Below are positions 35,116 through 47,398 of a stretch of DNA of 64,000 bases, piece after piece; the stretch's first letter is position 1, and every line of letters starts with the position of its first letter. The stretch lies in assembly GCA_029448655.1 (NCBI GenBank), contig JACCLO010000003.1:4526001-4590000 (forward strand), read 5' to 3'. The notes below the pieces were generated by a model. The model had not been told where the DNA came from, did no database searches, and was given only the letters and a program-made list of their open reading frames with translations. The position numbers and the translations under genes were made by a program. This DNA comes from Wolfiporia cocos. Lineage: Eukaryota; Basidiomycota; Agaricomycetes; Polyporales; Phaeolaceae.

Positions 35116-36458
35116 ATGCATAACTTGGGTTCTCTGGTATATACGCGTCGTGCAAAGGCATCCACACGTTTGGCTTCAAGAACAATCAACACCCTACCTC
35201 CCCTGTTACCCCGCACGCTTCTACTCAAAGTACCTCAGCCAGTATACTTTCACACATCAGGCGTACGCGCTGCTTCTGATGCCAGTCTTGTATTACAACG
35301 TGGTAGCCGATATGGCGAGGTCAACCATAGTCGGGTGTTCCTTTACTGGGATTATGATATATTCTGCTACAGCTTCGTTTTAACCAGGTCAAAGCCCACC
35401 TCTTAGCAGAGAATCTCGGACTCCCGCGAGCGCTGGAAGATGCCGAAGGGATACTGCTCAACATCATGCAGCTCGTTCATGAATTCGAGACAAGTAAAAA
35501 TCTGAAGGCATATATGGCCCCTGCGGCTTTATCACCCAGGAAGCGTGCACTGCTCCTGAGGTTCGGTATACAAATTATCGAGTGTCCTCATCAAGGTCAA
35601 AAGGAGGTAAGGTAGGGGACGCTAGGAACGGGCACCTTTACATAATCCGATCACGTGATATTTCCCACGGTCAAATCCTGAGGATTCTCCGTCGCCGTAT
35701 GGTAATGTATTTCCGGAAGACATAGGGTAGGTGTAGCATGATTCAAATACAATTTCTGTACTGCAATAATGCAGTTTAAAGCTAATCGAAAGGTGCTATT
35801 GCTGTCTGCGTATGTCACTGAAGTTTACATGTAAGCGCCCATTCCGGTCTGGGAACCAGGATGTTTAGACTTGCCTGATTTGTACCATCACGTGATATAA
35901 CCCTAGGCTAGGTGTGGCCAAATCCCAGTGCTTGCGGAATCAAAAATGCGCCAGGAGCCTCAAAATGTGCAGAAAAAGTCAGAACTAAAAATTTCACTTT
36001 TTTGGGAATTTCTTGGTCAATTCTCAACATCTCAAGATTTCGCTCAATAGGATTGAAAGAGGACGTCCTTTCCCATCATTCCTATTGAGAAAATTCACAA
36101 AACGTTGCCCGTGGTCAATGTTATTAGGGTGGTTGGTATCGGTAGCGCCTTGATTATGTAAGGGGTGCCCGTTCCTGGCGTCCTCTACCTTAGTTGATAA
36201 ACGGATGATAGGTACTGTGAGCTGTCTCAAGCTGCACCTCGCTAACTCGCACATACCTTAGCTGATATGTCGCAAGACTTGGCAAACAATCCCAAGTCAG
36301 ATACAGTTATCTTGATCTCTGCAGATAAAGACTTCGGGGCAAAGATATCAGAAATTACCAATGAAGGAATTGAGACAATAGTAGTCGCTCCTAGAGCTGC
36401 ACTCGATGGTTATTGGAGAACGGTCCCGGCGGGATCGCGGTACATCTGGTCGAGCTAG
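35116..36458 (+). pseudogene. NYN-domain (PIN-like RNase) gene interrupted by a MITE
   Basis: The 5' part starts MHNLGSLVYTRRAKASTRLA and is basic with no acids for about 45 residues, like a mitochondrial presequence. It then reads SRVFLYWDYD, the first strand and aspartates of a NYN domain. After a frame change near 35360 come QVKAHLLAENLGLPRALED, LKAYMAPAALSPRKRALLL, GIQIIECPHQGQKE and, after the insertion, VDKRMIADMSQDLANN, SDTVILISADKDFGAKISEI, IETIVVAPRAAL. SADKDF matches the conserved S.D.DF of NYN nucleases. The last intron is about 36212-36261 (GTACTG...CTTAG), and splicing there restores frame exactly. The element at 35610-36190 sits between GTA and GTT codons and brings an early stop. 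A frameshift, or an intron I cannot define, lies at 35355-35385. The protein stops about 20 residues after the final strand. Confidence 0.75.
35608..36192. mobile_element. MITE-like element with TA target duplication, 581 bp
   Basis: The element at 35610-36190 begins AGGTAGGGGACGCTAGGAAC and ends in its inverse (GTTCCTGGCGTCCTCTACCT). The terminal inverted repeats run about 37-39 bp, through ACATAATC, with two substitutions in the first 27 bp and a small indel further in. Both sides carry TA (35608-35609 and 36191-36192), the target duplication of Tc1/mariner-type transposition. There is no transposase frame inside, so it is non-autonomous. Removing the element plus one TA rejoins the NYN reading frame across the insertion point (E-V-V-D-K-R). 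Confidence 0.88.
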
Positions 36459-36754
36459 TTACAGGTATGTGTGCATTGTCTGCCTATCTGTGCTTTTGCA
36501 TCAGCCAGATGTGATATCAAATGACTGGCGCTTCGTTCGTTTTTTAGTGTGAAACGGACGCCGAAGTGAAAAAAAACCTACTTGAAGAAGGATATTCTTG
36601 GGCTCCTGTGTTGTCTATCATATAGTTGTAGCCCACAGCATCGAGTACAGCATGAGACGCTATAAACTCATAGATAGTCTGAAGGGTACAGCCGATACAA
36701 AGATATATACACTTCTCTACGGATCGGTGGAGCTACGGAGCATCACCAAAGCCG

Positions 36755-39209
36755 TCAAATAGCTTGTAGAGTGATGTTGTTCAGAAGAGCTATCGCATCT
36801 TCCCGGTAGGTGTCAGCGGTGATATTTACTGAAGGCACCGGGTCCCAGAACGTTAGCAGAGGCGGCGCAGCAGGGTTAGAATCCCACTGCTTCCAGTCAA
36901 TGCTCGAGAGATAGCTCAGATTGGACGGGAGTCCTCCGTGTGCGTTAGGATCCAGATTATTAGCAAAGTTAACTGTTGAGTATATGTCAAGACAGAACAG
37001 TCAATGTGAACGGGTCATACGCACTGAGGCTATCCATGCCGATGTAATCAATGTTAGTGAAGAACTCCACTATATCGGAAGTATGGTAGGAGCCAATGAA
37101 CGGCTCCTTGTTGCGCTTGAAAACTTGATATATTGCGTGAGAAAATCGAGCATCTACACAGAGAATTATAATAACTCACGGAATGCCCAAGTATCCTGAG
37201 TACGAGAGGTTATGTTCAACATTAAGCGACGAGGCGCATGGAAATCGAAATCGCCCTGGAAAGATGCGAGCCTCTTGTACTGAGGTCTGCCATGATACGG
37301 CAGTCAGAAACTTCCTTCTCAGAGATCTTCAGTTCAAACTGCATACGTAATATTGTACTTGCTTCCAGTATCATACGGGGAGCCCTGGGAGACATGCATC
37401 ATATATTTTCGGTACATTTGCGAGCTTAGATGTACTAAGCTAGGATCCGCTGGATATGTCTCCCCGATAGCCTTCATCTCGGCATCGGACGCATAAGGGA
37501 GAAGCCTATACTCCTATTAGATCCGATGAATGCTATGTAAAGCCAGAGAGCGTACATTGTATGAATGTAGTCAAGGAACTCTTCGTCAGTCCTACATGAA
37601 GTACCAGTGATGATTAAAGGTGAATCCATGAAAGCTAGACAGCACGAACGTTACATTCAAGGTGGTAAGGGAGAAGATTGTGCTTTCGTCATCACAATCG
37701 CCAGCAACAATTGGAACCTGGATGATGAAGATCAGACCATATTTTGAAAAACACTCGCACGCATACCTTCGAGTAAAGCCCTATGTCCATCGATGCGAGG
37801 CTTCCACGTCAAGTTCAAGCTAGTGTGATTGATGTAGCTCGGAGTCGCGTTTATGGCTGCCATCAGCTGCTCGAATGGGGCATGCCGCAGACATTTCAGA
37901 GTGTCTGTCTTTCCCGCACAGTCCGTCTGCTCCACCAGGTAGTCGTAGTACGGCTGGCCATCAGTGATATCAGTCAGGACGTGAGGGAAGCCAGATTCCT
38001 GCCAATATGCATGAGTGCTATGGAATTTCGATGCGGATGTTATGAGTGTACCATGAAAGCTCCGCAGAATAGTCCCTTATTCGCACCGTTGTTCATAACA
38101 AGATGGTAAGCCACTGATTCAGCCCCAGCACTTTCTCCCCAGCTGGAGTCCCGTGAACGTTGATCAGATCGCCATAATGAGATTGTAGTAATATCGGCTC
38201 ACATGATGACCTTAGACGGGTCTCCACCAAACGCTGAGATGTGCTCCTGTACCCATTCCATCGCAAATCGTTCTGACGGTGAGATTCATTTAGCATGCAA
38301 AATTATGTCACGACAAAAACGCGTACGATCTCTTAGTCCAAGATTTGCTGCGCCGGCCCTTTGGACTTCCGCACTTGCCAGGAATCCGAACGCTATGTTT
38401 CTGTCTCAGTGCTTGTTGTGTGCAAACACGCTACGTGGACATACCGTTCAAACGGTAGTTGGCTGAGACGGAAATCACAGGCTGACCAAGGGCGATTGAA
38501 CGTTCGACGATCGGTTCTCCAGGATATGTGGAAGCATCCCCGGTTTCGAATGCGCCTGTCGTTTGCAAGTAAGTGGATCGAGACACGCGAGCTAAAATAG
38601 GAATGATTCGTACCACCGAAGAACCACTGCAGCATCGGAGGTGTCAGATTGTTGAATCATTGGTCAATCTGATCACTTACCAGGAGAATAGGCAGACCAT
38701 CTGCGGAATCAACAGACGAGGGTGTGACCACATTCAGGTATAGACCTACATAGTCGTCAACACGCCTTCTGTGAATATTGGTGTATCAAGATATACTCAC
38801 AGTCCTCCGAGGTGTTTGTGATGGATGCCACTCCTGGAATCGGATCCAAAATAGAAGAGAGTTTGAACGGGAGGGCGCCAGTGTTCGCGCCAGTGCTCTG
38901 CTGAGGGCATCCTGCTCCGTAACTGACTGCTTGGCGAATACCCTCAAACGATGCGGTGGAGCAAAGCACAAGTCTCCCAGCCTACAGGATGAACATTAGC
39001 GGACGAGCATGTCATACGGAAACTGCCTTACGGTGGTTCCGCAAACGGGATGCCGAGGAACGAGGAGACGTTTCCGGAGGAATTTCCAGCTGGAATGTCC
39101 CATAGGAGAGTTGCACAGTATGTGCGGCACTAGTGCGTCGGACAGGCGTCGCATATGCTATGGATGAGAGAATACATAATGTCCATGTAGATGATAAAAG
39201 ACGCATCAT
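36755..39209 (-). pseudogene. Type-B carboxylesterase/lipase, multi-exon, with probable frame breaks
   Basis: On the minus strand a signal peptide (MMRLLSSTWTLCILSSIAYA) precedes AAHTVQLSYGTFQ. Then come GNSSGNVSSFLGIPFAEPP, CLYLNVVTP, WFFGGAFETGDAS, PVISVSANYRLNAFGFLASA, QRFAMEWVQEHISAFGGDP, WGESAGAESVAYHLVMNNG (nucleophile elbow GESAG), VPIVAGDCDDESTIFSL, YASDAEMKAIGETYPADPS, PFIGSYHTSDIVEFF (catalytic His) and a C-terminus ending in NNITLQAI. The middle and 3' exons splice cleanly. Three places do not: 2 extra bases after GTFQ near 39092, a 1-base frame change near 38955, and an apparent deletion with frame change near 37785 between PRID and GLYSKVPIVAGD. I could not fix these with plausible introns, so a decaying gene is likelier. 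The family is extracellular or ER; the substrate is unknown. Confidence 0.7.
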
Positions 39210-40685
39210 TAGAGGGGTAAGGACAGATACTTCCACAAACTATCGGTAGCAAGAAGAATTGCGGTATTGCTTATATTCGGGTCCATGGTGCTTCAAAACC
39301 ACTCTTATATTCCTGCATGCCGAGCCGCCCCCCCCCGGGAAATCGTGTTTCATCTGCAGTGCGAGCGCGGTAGGATCATCTCTCGCAACGCATCCCGCCA
39401 TTTTTCCAGGCGTTCGAGCTGGATAGTTCCTGGCTTGACCTGTACGCTATTGATTCGGTTCGACGGCTGATGCCAAGAGCGCCTGCGCTTGCGGCGAGCG
39501 CTGAAGCTGAAGCCATACAGACAGCACTTGAACAAACCGCGACACCTCGACTAGACCTTCATTGTCTGCGATTATTGTTCAGAATACACTATCTCCTATA
39601 GCATCTTCTAAAGGCGTGGTAAAAGTCATGACGCGTCTGTATCGGTTTATTCGGTAGTCAGCAGTTCAGAATTTGAATGACGCTACCACTACGACGCGGA
39701 CATTACCTCAACGATATAACGCTATGTCGGCGCCGAAGGCGCAGAACATCGTGCGGCGACGCTTCATGAAGTCAACTAGAATGTCTCACCGCCATGATCG
39801 AACCGGGCGGGGCCAGATTTTGATCATGAAGGAGTGATGGCATCATGATTGTCTGTCGATCGGCAGTGTAGGGAGCGCTTCGTCACATTACGCGCGCAAG
39901 CAGAACACTGCATTCTCCCTTCTCAAAACAAATTAGCGCATCGGCCGTCCCAATGGCATAGCTCTGCCGACAGTAGCTCAGCGGACCCATCGAGCCTACC
40001 CTGGTAAATTATTACACTGAAGTAATAGTCACCTTCCACCTCAATGCAGCCTCAGTGGCTGGAGCAGATCATACGCGATGAAGGTGGCATATGCCTCCCG
40101 TCCTCTGGCTTCAGGCAGATTGCAAGGTGAAAATACTCTTGAATGGGACAGGACGACCTCACAAGAGATTTCCAGCCTGAGACTGGCATGCTGCAAAGGG
40201 CAGTCACTGTCAACCCTGTATCAATGCGTGGGGATGGAGCAGGATTTGAACGAGCCATGCGCTCACTGTCCCATTGCAACAGTGCGCCGAATTCCTCACA
40301 CAGGTGAAACTGATATCTAGCATGGAATAATCCCGCCACATTAAGGAAGCTGCCAGAAATCAGTGCACAGCAGCAAAGTTAGGATGTTCGATACATGCAA
40401 GAGATTACAATTACGTGGAACGTAGAAGATTAACCTAGTGGAACATGCATACTACAAAAGCGTGAAAGGATCGTGAAATTCGTGAGGACAAGTTCTAAGC
40501 AACGTAGCAACGACCCTTGCTCTCACATGATTCATCGTCAGTAGTGACGAGCATCGTCCCATCGACCGGACCCGACTGTGCGAGACTACCAGCAGAACCG
40601 CGTCCAATGCAGGTATAGCCTTGGGTATCAGTGCAGACAATTGTCCATAGTCCAAAACGCAGCAGAGGCAGTCGGAAGCCTTGTT
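39210..40685. other. Intergenic stretch, one cysteine-bearing fragment
   Basis: About 1.5 kb. On the minus strand, between about 40650 and 40500, a frame reads ACTDTQGYTCIGRG and ends TTDDESCESKGRCYVA before a stop. It resembles the tail of a small secreted cysteine-containing protein, but I find no start or signal peptide. Nothing else is recognisable. Confidence 0.35.
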
Positions 40686-43600
40686 TTACTCAGGAGCTAG
40701 TGTCGGCGAGGTGGGAGCAGAAGTTGGCGCAGAAGTTGGCGCAGAGGTTGGAGCAGAAGTCGTCAAGGACGTTGTGGAGGACCCAGTGAACATAGCCTTC
40801 AACGTCTGCTCGTTCCTCCTTTGTCGCACACGCTCCGCCTCCTCCGCACCTCCCGTCATCTTGAGTTTCTTGCCCGTCACGAAGCCACTCAGCTCCGACT
40901 GGAATTCATCTGACCGGCTCGCGAGCTGCTTCTCCCTCTGCTTCTCGTTCGCGGCAATTGCCTTCATACGTCGATCGGGGTCCACGGCGGCACCCCGGAT
41001 CTCCAGCATGACTGTGCTGAGGCCAGTGTGTCCTTCGTCCATGGGAGGTGGCTTGAACTGACGCGTCCGTGAGGCACGAGCAGAGGCGTTTCCCCGCAAA
41101 GAGATGACCTGTTCGACATGTCCGTACACTTCGACAGCGGCCTTGTGATCCTCGAGCAGGTCGCTGAGGAATTCCTCCTGATGCTGAAGGAACTGTTGCT
41201 CCTCGACAATGTTCTGCAGCTCCTCCTCCCATGTTTTCTTCCACATCGGCTTGACTGTCTGAATGTGTTCCTTCAAACTCTGAAGCTCCGTCGCGAGCCC
41301 ATCCATATCCGCCTTGACGCTCTTGAGGACGGCTGGTTTCGGTGAGATGTTGCGCTTGATGACGTCGTCCTTGATGCTCTCCACCGTATCCTGGAGCTCC
41401 TCCATTTTGGTGAGAGCATTCTGGCTGCGGCTGTCGAGCTTGGCCTTGCCGTCGTCGATGTACGCGCGCTCGCCGCCGACTTTGACCGTCGCAAGCTGGC
41501 GTACGCTCTGCGTCTGGCTGCGCAGCGTGCTGAGCGACTCCTTCGTCTGCTTCATGAACTCCGTGTATAGCTGACGCATGATACCGAGATCACGCCGCAG
41601 ATTTTGCACTTCGTCGAATTGTGTCTTTAGGTCAGACACTACGCGGGTCGTGTACTCGGATACCACTGAGGCACCCGTTATCTGCGGTTGCACCGATGTA
41701 CCCGTTATCTGCGGAGTCAAAGTCTCATCCTCTTCTGGCACAGGGGTTGCATCATCAGGCAGCAGCCGGGACAGGCGTCGGGCAACATTGCGGAACTGCT
41801 TGTCCGTAGGCCGTGCGGTGGGAGAAGAGCCATCGCTTAGTGGCTGCGCAATGATCATGGGCGGCGGTGGGTGCGACGCGCGCTTATTGCTAGCCACTAC
41901 CGACCGTAGATCCTTTATGTCTTGCGATAAAGTCGATATTTGCACGTCGATGTGCTGCTTTATCTGATCCAAGGCTATATCGCAATGGTAAGTTCACAAA
42001 TCCTATTCATCATGACGAGAAGATCACGTACGTTCGATATTAAGAGACAAGAGACACTTCGGCTTGATCTCGTCCATATCTTCGAGCTCATACTGCACGC
42101 CGCTAGACGGGTCGCGAATGTAGATTGCGGGGAAATTTTCCTTCCCCGGATTGTAGGCAAATTTATCCACAAATAACACCCGTAGACTGGGCACGGATAG
42201 ACCAGGCTCGATGACAGCCTTCTTAACTTCGCGTCCGACCTGCAAGAACACAGGGAATGCACGCGGGATTGGTTCTGGAGAAGGCTGGTCGCGTACGGGT
42301 ATTGTTGGTGGCTGGGGTGGCTCTTTCTCTGGAGGAGGAGGAGGTGCATCTTCCCTATGTTGCTCCACAGGAAGTGGTAGAGCGCTAGGTTGAGGTGACG
42401 GCTCGAGGAACTGCGGCAGTGGCGGGACAGGAGGGGCCTCCTCCTCCTCTTCGATGATCGAATGATTCCACGAACGCTGCGATGTCTTACTCCTACTTCG
42501 CATGGAGGATGTCGAGGCTTGTGATTCCTCATCCGCCTCCGTAAGCACAGCGAGGTCACCAGGACTGAGCACAGACGATACCGCGAGTGAACGTCGGTTG
42601 GGATTGCTCGCAGATGCCATGCGGTCGCGAACTGAGCCCCCGGTCATCTTGGAAATATTATACGTAGAGAAGCGCTTTGACGCGCGACGCTCAAGCGCCT
42701 CCCTGTTACGGAGTGCAGCAAGAGAGTTCTGCATGCCTGGCGCCTCAAGAGCATGATTGTCTGGTGGAAGCTCTGGTGGAGTCCGCAAAGGAGAATCCTG
42801 CGCTTCAGGAGACTGAGGCTCTTCATGTGGGGCCTCATCAACCACCACCGCAGGCGGGGGTGTCGGCGAAGACACTGGCCGATCAACAAGTGAATACCGC
42901 TTGACATGGCTCGGGACCTGCGAGGATGGGCGACCGGCAGAAGTCGGCTCTTGATCTTGTGTAGTAGGCACAGAATGATGGCGAGTCAAGTTGTCTTGCT
43001 CTGCGGCAGGGTGATACCCATTGGAGGACTGCGGTGCCTCAACCGCCGATGCCGATCGAGAGCGCATGGGTTGAGATCCGTTCTGCAACTCTGCTGATAG
43101 TTGCGATTGCGAACGCGCATGCGCTTGCACAGGGGTAGACGATCGGCTCGTGTTAACCTCGCTCGCAAGACGCACACCGGTAGCAAAGCCGCCGACAAAC
43201 TGGTCGGAACCATTCGTCTGTGGCCGGGGAGTCCCAGCACTGTCCTTGCGCCGCGCAGTGGGCGTCGCGGCGCGTCGCGACATGCTGTCGGATGGGTCTG
43301 TGACACTTCGCGTTGACTGAGGACGTTGGCTGCTCAGCTCCGCGTCGCGTCGAGAACGCGACGAACGACTGTCGCGGTCTCCCGACTCAGTCCCAGAAGA
43401 TCGATGTTTATGGTCGGACACAATCCGTCGATACACGGACTGTTTCCCGCGTAGTCCCTGCAGGAGATTCGTTATGATCTTTCGCACCTCGGGAAGGTAC
43501 ACCTCGAGCGTGTCAGGGGTGGCATCTTCCGAGAGACAACTTTCAAGAATCGTGCGCAGGTCATCGGGCACTGACAGCAATTCACTTGGAAAACATGAGC

Positions 43601-44007
43601 AGGTTAAAGGTCGCGAGCACAGTAACGATAAAGCGCTCACGTCATCTGAATGTTGAAGGACTGGAATGCAGCAACAGCTGCGTTGAAGTCATTGCCCAGC
43701 CGAACATAGACATCGCTGACTTGAGTCTCAGACATCTCCTGCTTGCTCCATTTCGTGAGGGACTCGAGGAGGAGCTTGATTGAAACAAGTAACCGAGTTA
43801 CAGCGGTCTCAACAGCGGGCTTTGGCAAGATCAGACGGCGTTATACACTGAAGAACATATACTCACATTCGCGCCTGAGCGAGAAGTGCGCTCGCTTCGT
43901 TCACTCCGCTCGCTGCGGTTGGAAGAGACGGACCCAGCCGAAGCTGTCGACGAGACAGACTGGTTTCCGCGACGCGATGGATGTGAAGACTGTCTCGAGG
44001 TCGACAT
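40686..44007 (-). CDS. BUD6: Actin-interacting protein 3 / Bud6 (4 exons, about 1053 aa)
   Basis: Minus-strand exons are 44007-43867, 43819-43641, 43584-42032 and 41974-40686; phases close. The N-terminus is Ser/Arg-rich, followed by the conserved Bud6 block ETAVTRLLVSIKLLLESLTK...VSDVYVRLGNDFNAAVAAF and DLRTILESCLSEDATPDTLEVYLPEVRKII. A long disordered proline/serine region follows (about residues 150-540), then LSVPSLRVLFVDKFAYNPG. The C-terminal AIP3 coiled-coil domain contains VVSDLKTQFDEVQNLRRDLGIMRQLYTEF and PMWKKTWEEELQNIVEEQQFLQHQEEFL. Bud6 binds actin and formins and helps nucleate cables at polarity sites and septa. The protein ends in tandem SAPT units. It is divergent from the AXL2-like gene, with 288 bp between starts. 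Confidence 0.92.
40708..40759. repeat. 12-bp minisatellite in the BUD6 3' coding end
   Basis: About four units of GAAGTTGGCGCA-type sequence encode, on the minus strand, a TSAP repeat at the protein's C-terminus. Units are in frame, so copy-number change would alter only tail length. Confidence 0.8.
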
Positions 44008-44295
44008 ATCGCAGCGACACCAGATGATACGAGTGCAAGCTCGCAGTAGCCGCTTCAGCTTCACACAAATCGAGTTCGGCAGTCTTAACGGGTCGTGAGT
44101 AGGAGATGGCTTAGTCAGCGATTGTTGTGGCTTTAGGGATTACCGCTTTCGGCGTCAGATCACGTGTTTGTTTGGTTGAAAGCAGATTTCTTAGTGAAGT
44201 CTCAGCGACTCTCCGGCACTCTGCACTCTGTCCACCGCCATCCACGCGCTGCTCGTCGTCTTCACTCGTCTGTGAAGTCGCTGGCCGACTAGTCA
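44008..44295. promoter_or_regulatory. Bidirectional promoter, BUD6 and AXL2-like
   Basis: 288 bp separate the divergent starts. A CACGTG E-box lies at about 44160 (GATCACGTGTTTG). No TATA box is evident. Both genes encode cortical polarity proteins, so co-regulation is plausible. Confidence 0.6.
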
Positions 44296-47200
44296 ATGGG
44301 CGTGTCTCCGCCTCACTACATCACTATGCTCGTCATTCTTTTGTCTCTCTTCGCCTCGGCCTACGCTTCCTCGGTCTCTGTTCAGTATCCTCTCCAGGAT
44401 CAGCTTCCGCTCATTGCACGCGTAAACCAAACATATTCTTGGTCTTTCTCCCGCGACACGTTCCAGTCATCTCACAACTCGTCTTTGGAATACACAACCT
44501 CAGCGCTGCCCGCATGGCTCTCGTTCGATAACTCGACGCTGACCTTCTCCGGTACACCCGCACCGCAAGACGAAGGTACTCCCGGAATTCGTGTGATCGC
44601 AACAGACCCGACAACATCAGACTCGGCTTCGTCATCGATGACCATGTGTGTGACACCGTATGCAGCGCCGGAGCTGAATCTGCCCGTTGCGAAGCAGTTC
44701 TACGCGACGAACCCCTCGCTCTCGTCCGTATTCCTTCTCTCACCCAACTCTGCGCTCAATACATCCGCGCCCGCACTGCGCATCCCACACGACTGGTCTT
44801 TCAGCATCGGCTTCCAGTACGACACATTTAACGCAAGCTCATCTGGCAACCTGTACTATGCTGCCCTGCGTGCGGACGGGACGCCGCTGCCATCTTGGAT
44901 TCAATTCAACTCGCAGCTGATCACGTTCAATGGTGTCACACCCAGCGGCGACGCTCCGATGACGGTCGCTCTCGCGCTGCATGCGTCCGACCAGCAAGGC
45001 TATTCGGCTGGCTTTGTCCCGTTCGACATCGTAGTCGCCTCGCACGAAGTATCTCTACTGACTGAGTCTCTGCCGACAATCAACATTACTGCGTCGACGC
45101 CGTTCAACTTTAGTCTCACCTCTCCGGACGACTTCTCTGGTGTCATTTTTGACGGGCAGCCCATCCAGCCAATACAGATCACTTCTCTAGACATTGATGT
45201 ATCTCAGTTCGGGGATTGGCTCAAGTATGATTCGACGACCCGAACTCTGAGCGGCATGGCTCCAGACAATACCGACGGTGGGGAGACGGACACGCCTCAG
45301 CTACCAGCAACGATTACGACGGTAGCAAATCAGACGATCCACACGGAGGTTGCTCTAGCAGTTGTGCCTTCGTACTTCTCTACGGCGACGATGCCTCCGA
45401 TCCTAGCTCTGCCTGGTCAACACTTGCAGTTTGGTCTGCAGCAGTACTTCTCAAACAGCTCTGACCTTGGAACGGACGTGAACCTCACGGCGGCTTTCGA
45501 CCCTGTGTCTGCTAGTAGCTTCTTGAGCTTTGACTCGTCCTCTGCAGAGCTGACCGGCAATGTGCCTGCGAACATCTCTGGGAGCTACTCGCATGTCACA
45601 GTGACCTTCACGGCGTACTCGCACGTCACGCACTCGACCTCTCATGCCTGCCTGCCTGTCTCTCTGTCCAACTACGACTATACTCACCAGAAAACTGGTG
45701 GGGGGCTGTCTGCGGCCGCCCGCGCGAAACTCCTGCTGGGCTTGAAGATTGGCTTTGGTGTCATCAGTGGACTAGTCGGTCTCGCTTTCGTGCTGGCGCT
45801 ATTCAGGCGATGTGCGCATGTGGAAGACACGGCGCTCACGGGCGAAGAAGGCACACGTGCATGGACAGCAGAAGAGATGAAGTGGTACGGAATCGGCATA
45901 GAGGTGGACGGCAAGGTTACCGAGGGACCGCAACACAACAGCCCTTCTGCGTCTGAGAAGAACGTCAACGTCGACCCAGAGGCGGGGCCCAGCACTGTCC
46001 CGAGCCCGAATCCGAGTTTGGGGGCGACCCTGCACCGTGTGCTAACGCGCACGATGTCGAACCCGCGCTCGCTGGCGAGTGCGCGGAGCCCGCAGAGCCC
46101 GGGGATGATGCGCAAAGGCGAATTTATGGGCAAGATACGGTCAACGGCACGCAAGGTTAGCGACACGTACCGCGGAGTGAGCGATATGTACAAGCGGAGC
46201 ATGGGCAAGCGCACGCGGCCGGTGATCTCGAAGCCGACGCTGATCATGACAAGCGACCATCGGGTGAGTGCGATGACGGGCGTGCCGATCGAGGGCCTCC
46301 CATTCACGGCCAACTCCAACTCGCTCGTCGTGCCCCCGCCAGCAACGTACCCGACTCCAATCCCATTTGAGGACATGAATTTAAGCCAGTACGCGCCGAG
46401 CGGGATGTCTAGCATTGGTGGCTCGCCTTCGTCGTCAACTGATGGACGCTCTATTCCCCGCCGCCGCGCGGACTTCGCCCCGCCCAGGGCAAAGGATGCG
46501 CAGGCAGCGCAGCGTCAGTCCGTGTCGTCAATGAGCTCCGACTCATCCTCGCGTACGCATGAGGCGGAGGCGGTTGTACGAACAGCAGCGCGCGCGACGA
46601 GCGTGCGCAGCGGGATCTCGTCGGTCGAACTACCACGCACGCCCGACGCAGCAGGCCGCCCACGTCTTGTGCCGTTCACAAGCGCAAGCCGTGTGCCGGT
46701 TCCGAAGCTCCCTCCAGGCGCAGTTAACCAGGACGCACCTATTCCCGGCGCGGTGCAAACCCCTCACGGTGGTGCCAATGCGAAGCGCGTGACAAGCCAG
46801 TCAGCGAAGGTGTTCAGAGGCGTAGCCAGTGCGCAGAAGGCAGAAGAGACGCAGCCAGATGAGTTAAGCCAGGGCGTGCAGTACGTGCGCGCACTGGGCG
46901 ATGACATGCAAAGTGCTGGGTCTGTGGGTACGTGCTGCGCTCAGTGATATGTTGTTCTACCTCTGATGGCAACTGGCAGGTCCTTCACCCACCGGTTCCT
47001 TCTCCGTAGAGTCCTCTCAACTCGGTCATGGGCGCGGGTTCAGCTCAAGCGGGAAGATCCCTATCGTGCCGCGGATGCTTGCGCGCACGGGCGAGCAGTT
47101 CAAGTTCCGTGTTCCGGTTTCATACAGCGCAGGGAGCCCGCTCACGGCCAGCGGCGCGCAGAAGAAATCCAAGACGCTCGAGGCGCGGCTGATGACGGGC

Positions 47201-47398
47201 AAGCCGCTGCCACGGTTCGTGAAGTCCGATTTGAATGCGGTGACAAGCGGCGCGGGCGCACGCGTGGAGAAGCGGGTGGTGGAATTTTGGGGAGTGCCGA
47301 CCGCGCGGGACACGGGAGAGCTGAACGTGGGCATCTATGAGCGCGAGAGCGACAAATGCGTGGGGAGAGTAATTATTGAGATCGTGGAGAGGAGCTGA
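44296..47398 (+). CDS. AXL2: Axl2-like cadherin-fold plasma-membrane polarity protein (2 exons, about 1016 aa)
   Basis: Exons are 44296-46927 and 46980-47398. A signal peptide (MLVILLSLFASAYASS) precedes an ectodomain of repeated cadherin-like modules. Examples are PLIARVNQTYSWSFSRDTF...LPAWLSFDNSTLTFSGTP, LPSWIQFNSQLITFNGVTP, WLKYDSTTRTLSGMAPDN and FLSFDSSSAELTGNVP, with many N-glycosylation sequons. A single TM helix (LKIGFGVISGLVGLAFVLALF, near residue 500) leads to a long basic, serine-rich cytoplasmic tail. The second exon ends in a beta-rich segment (GEQFKFRVPVSYSAGSPL), typical of fungal Axl2 homologues. Axl2 marks axial bud sites and recruits septin/Cdc42 regulators in yeast; in filamentous fungi it acts at septa and hyphal sites. 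The function here is inferred. Confidence 0.88.
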
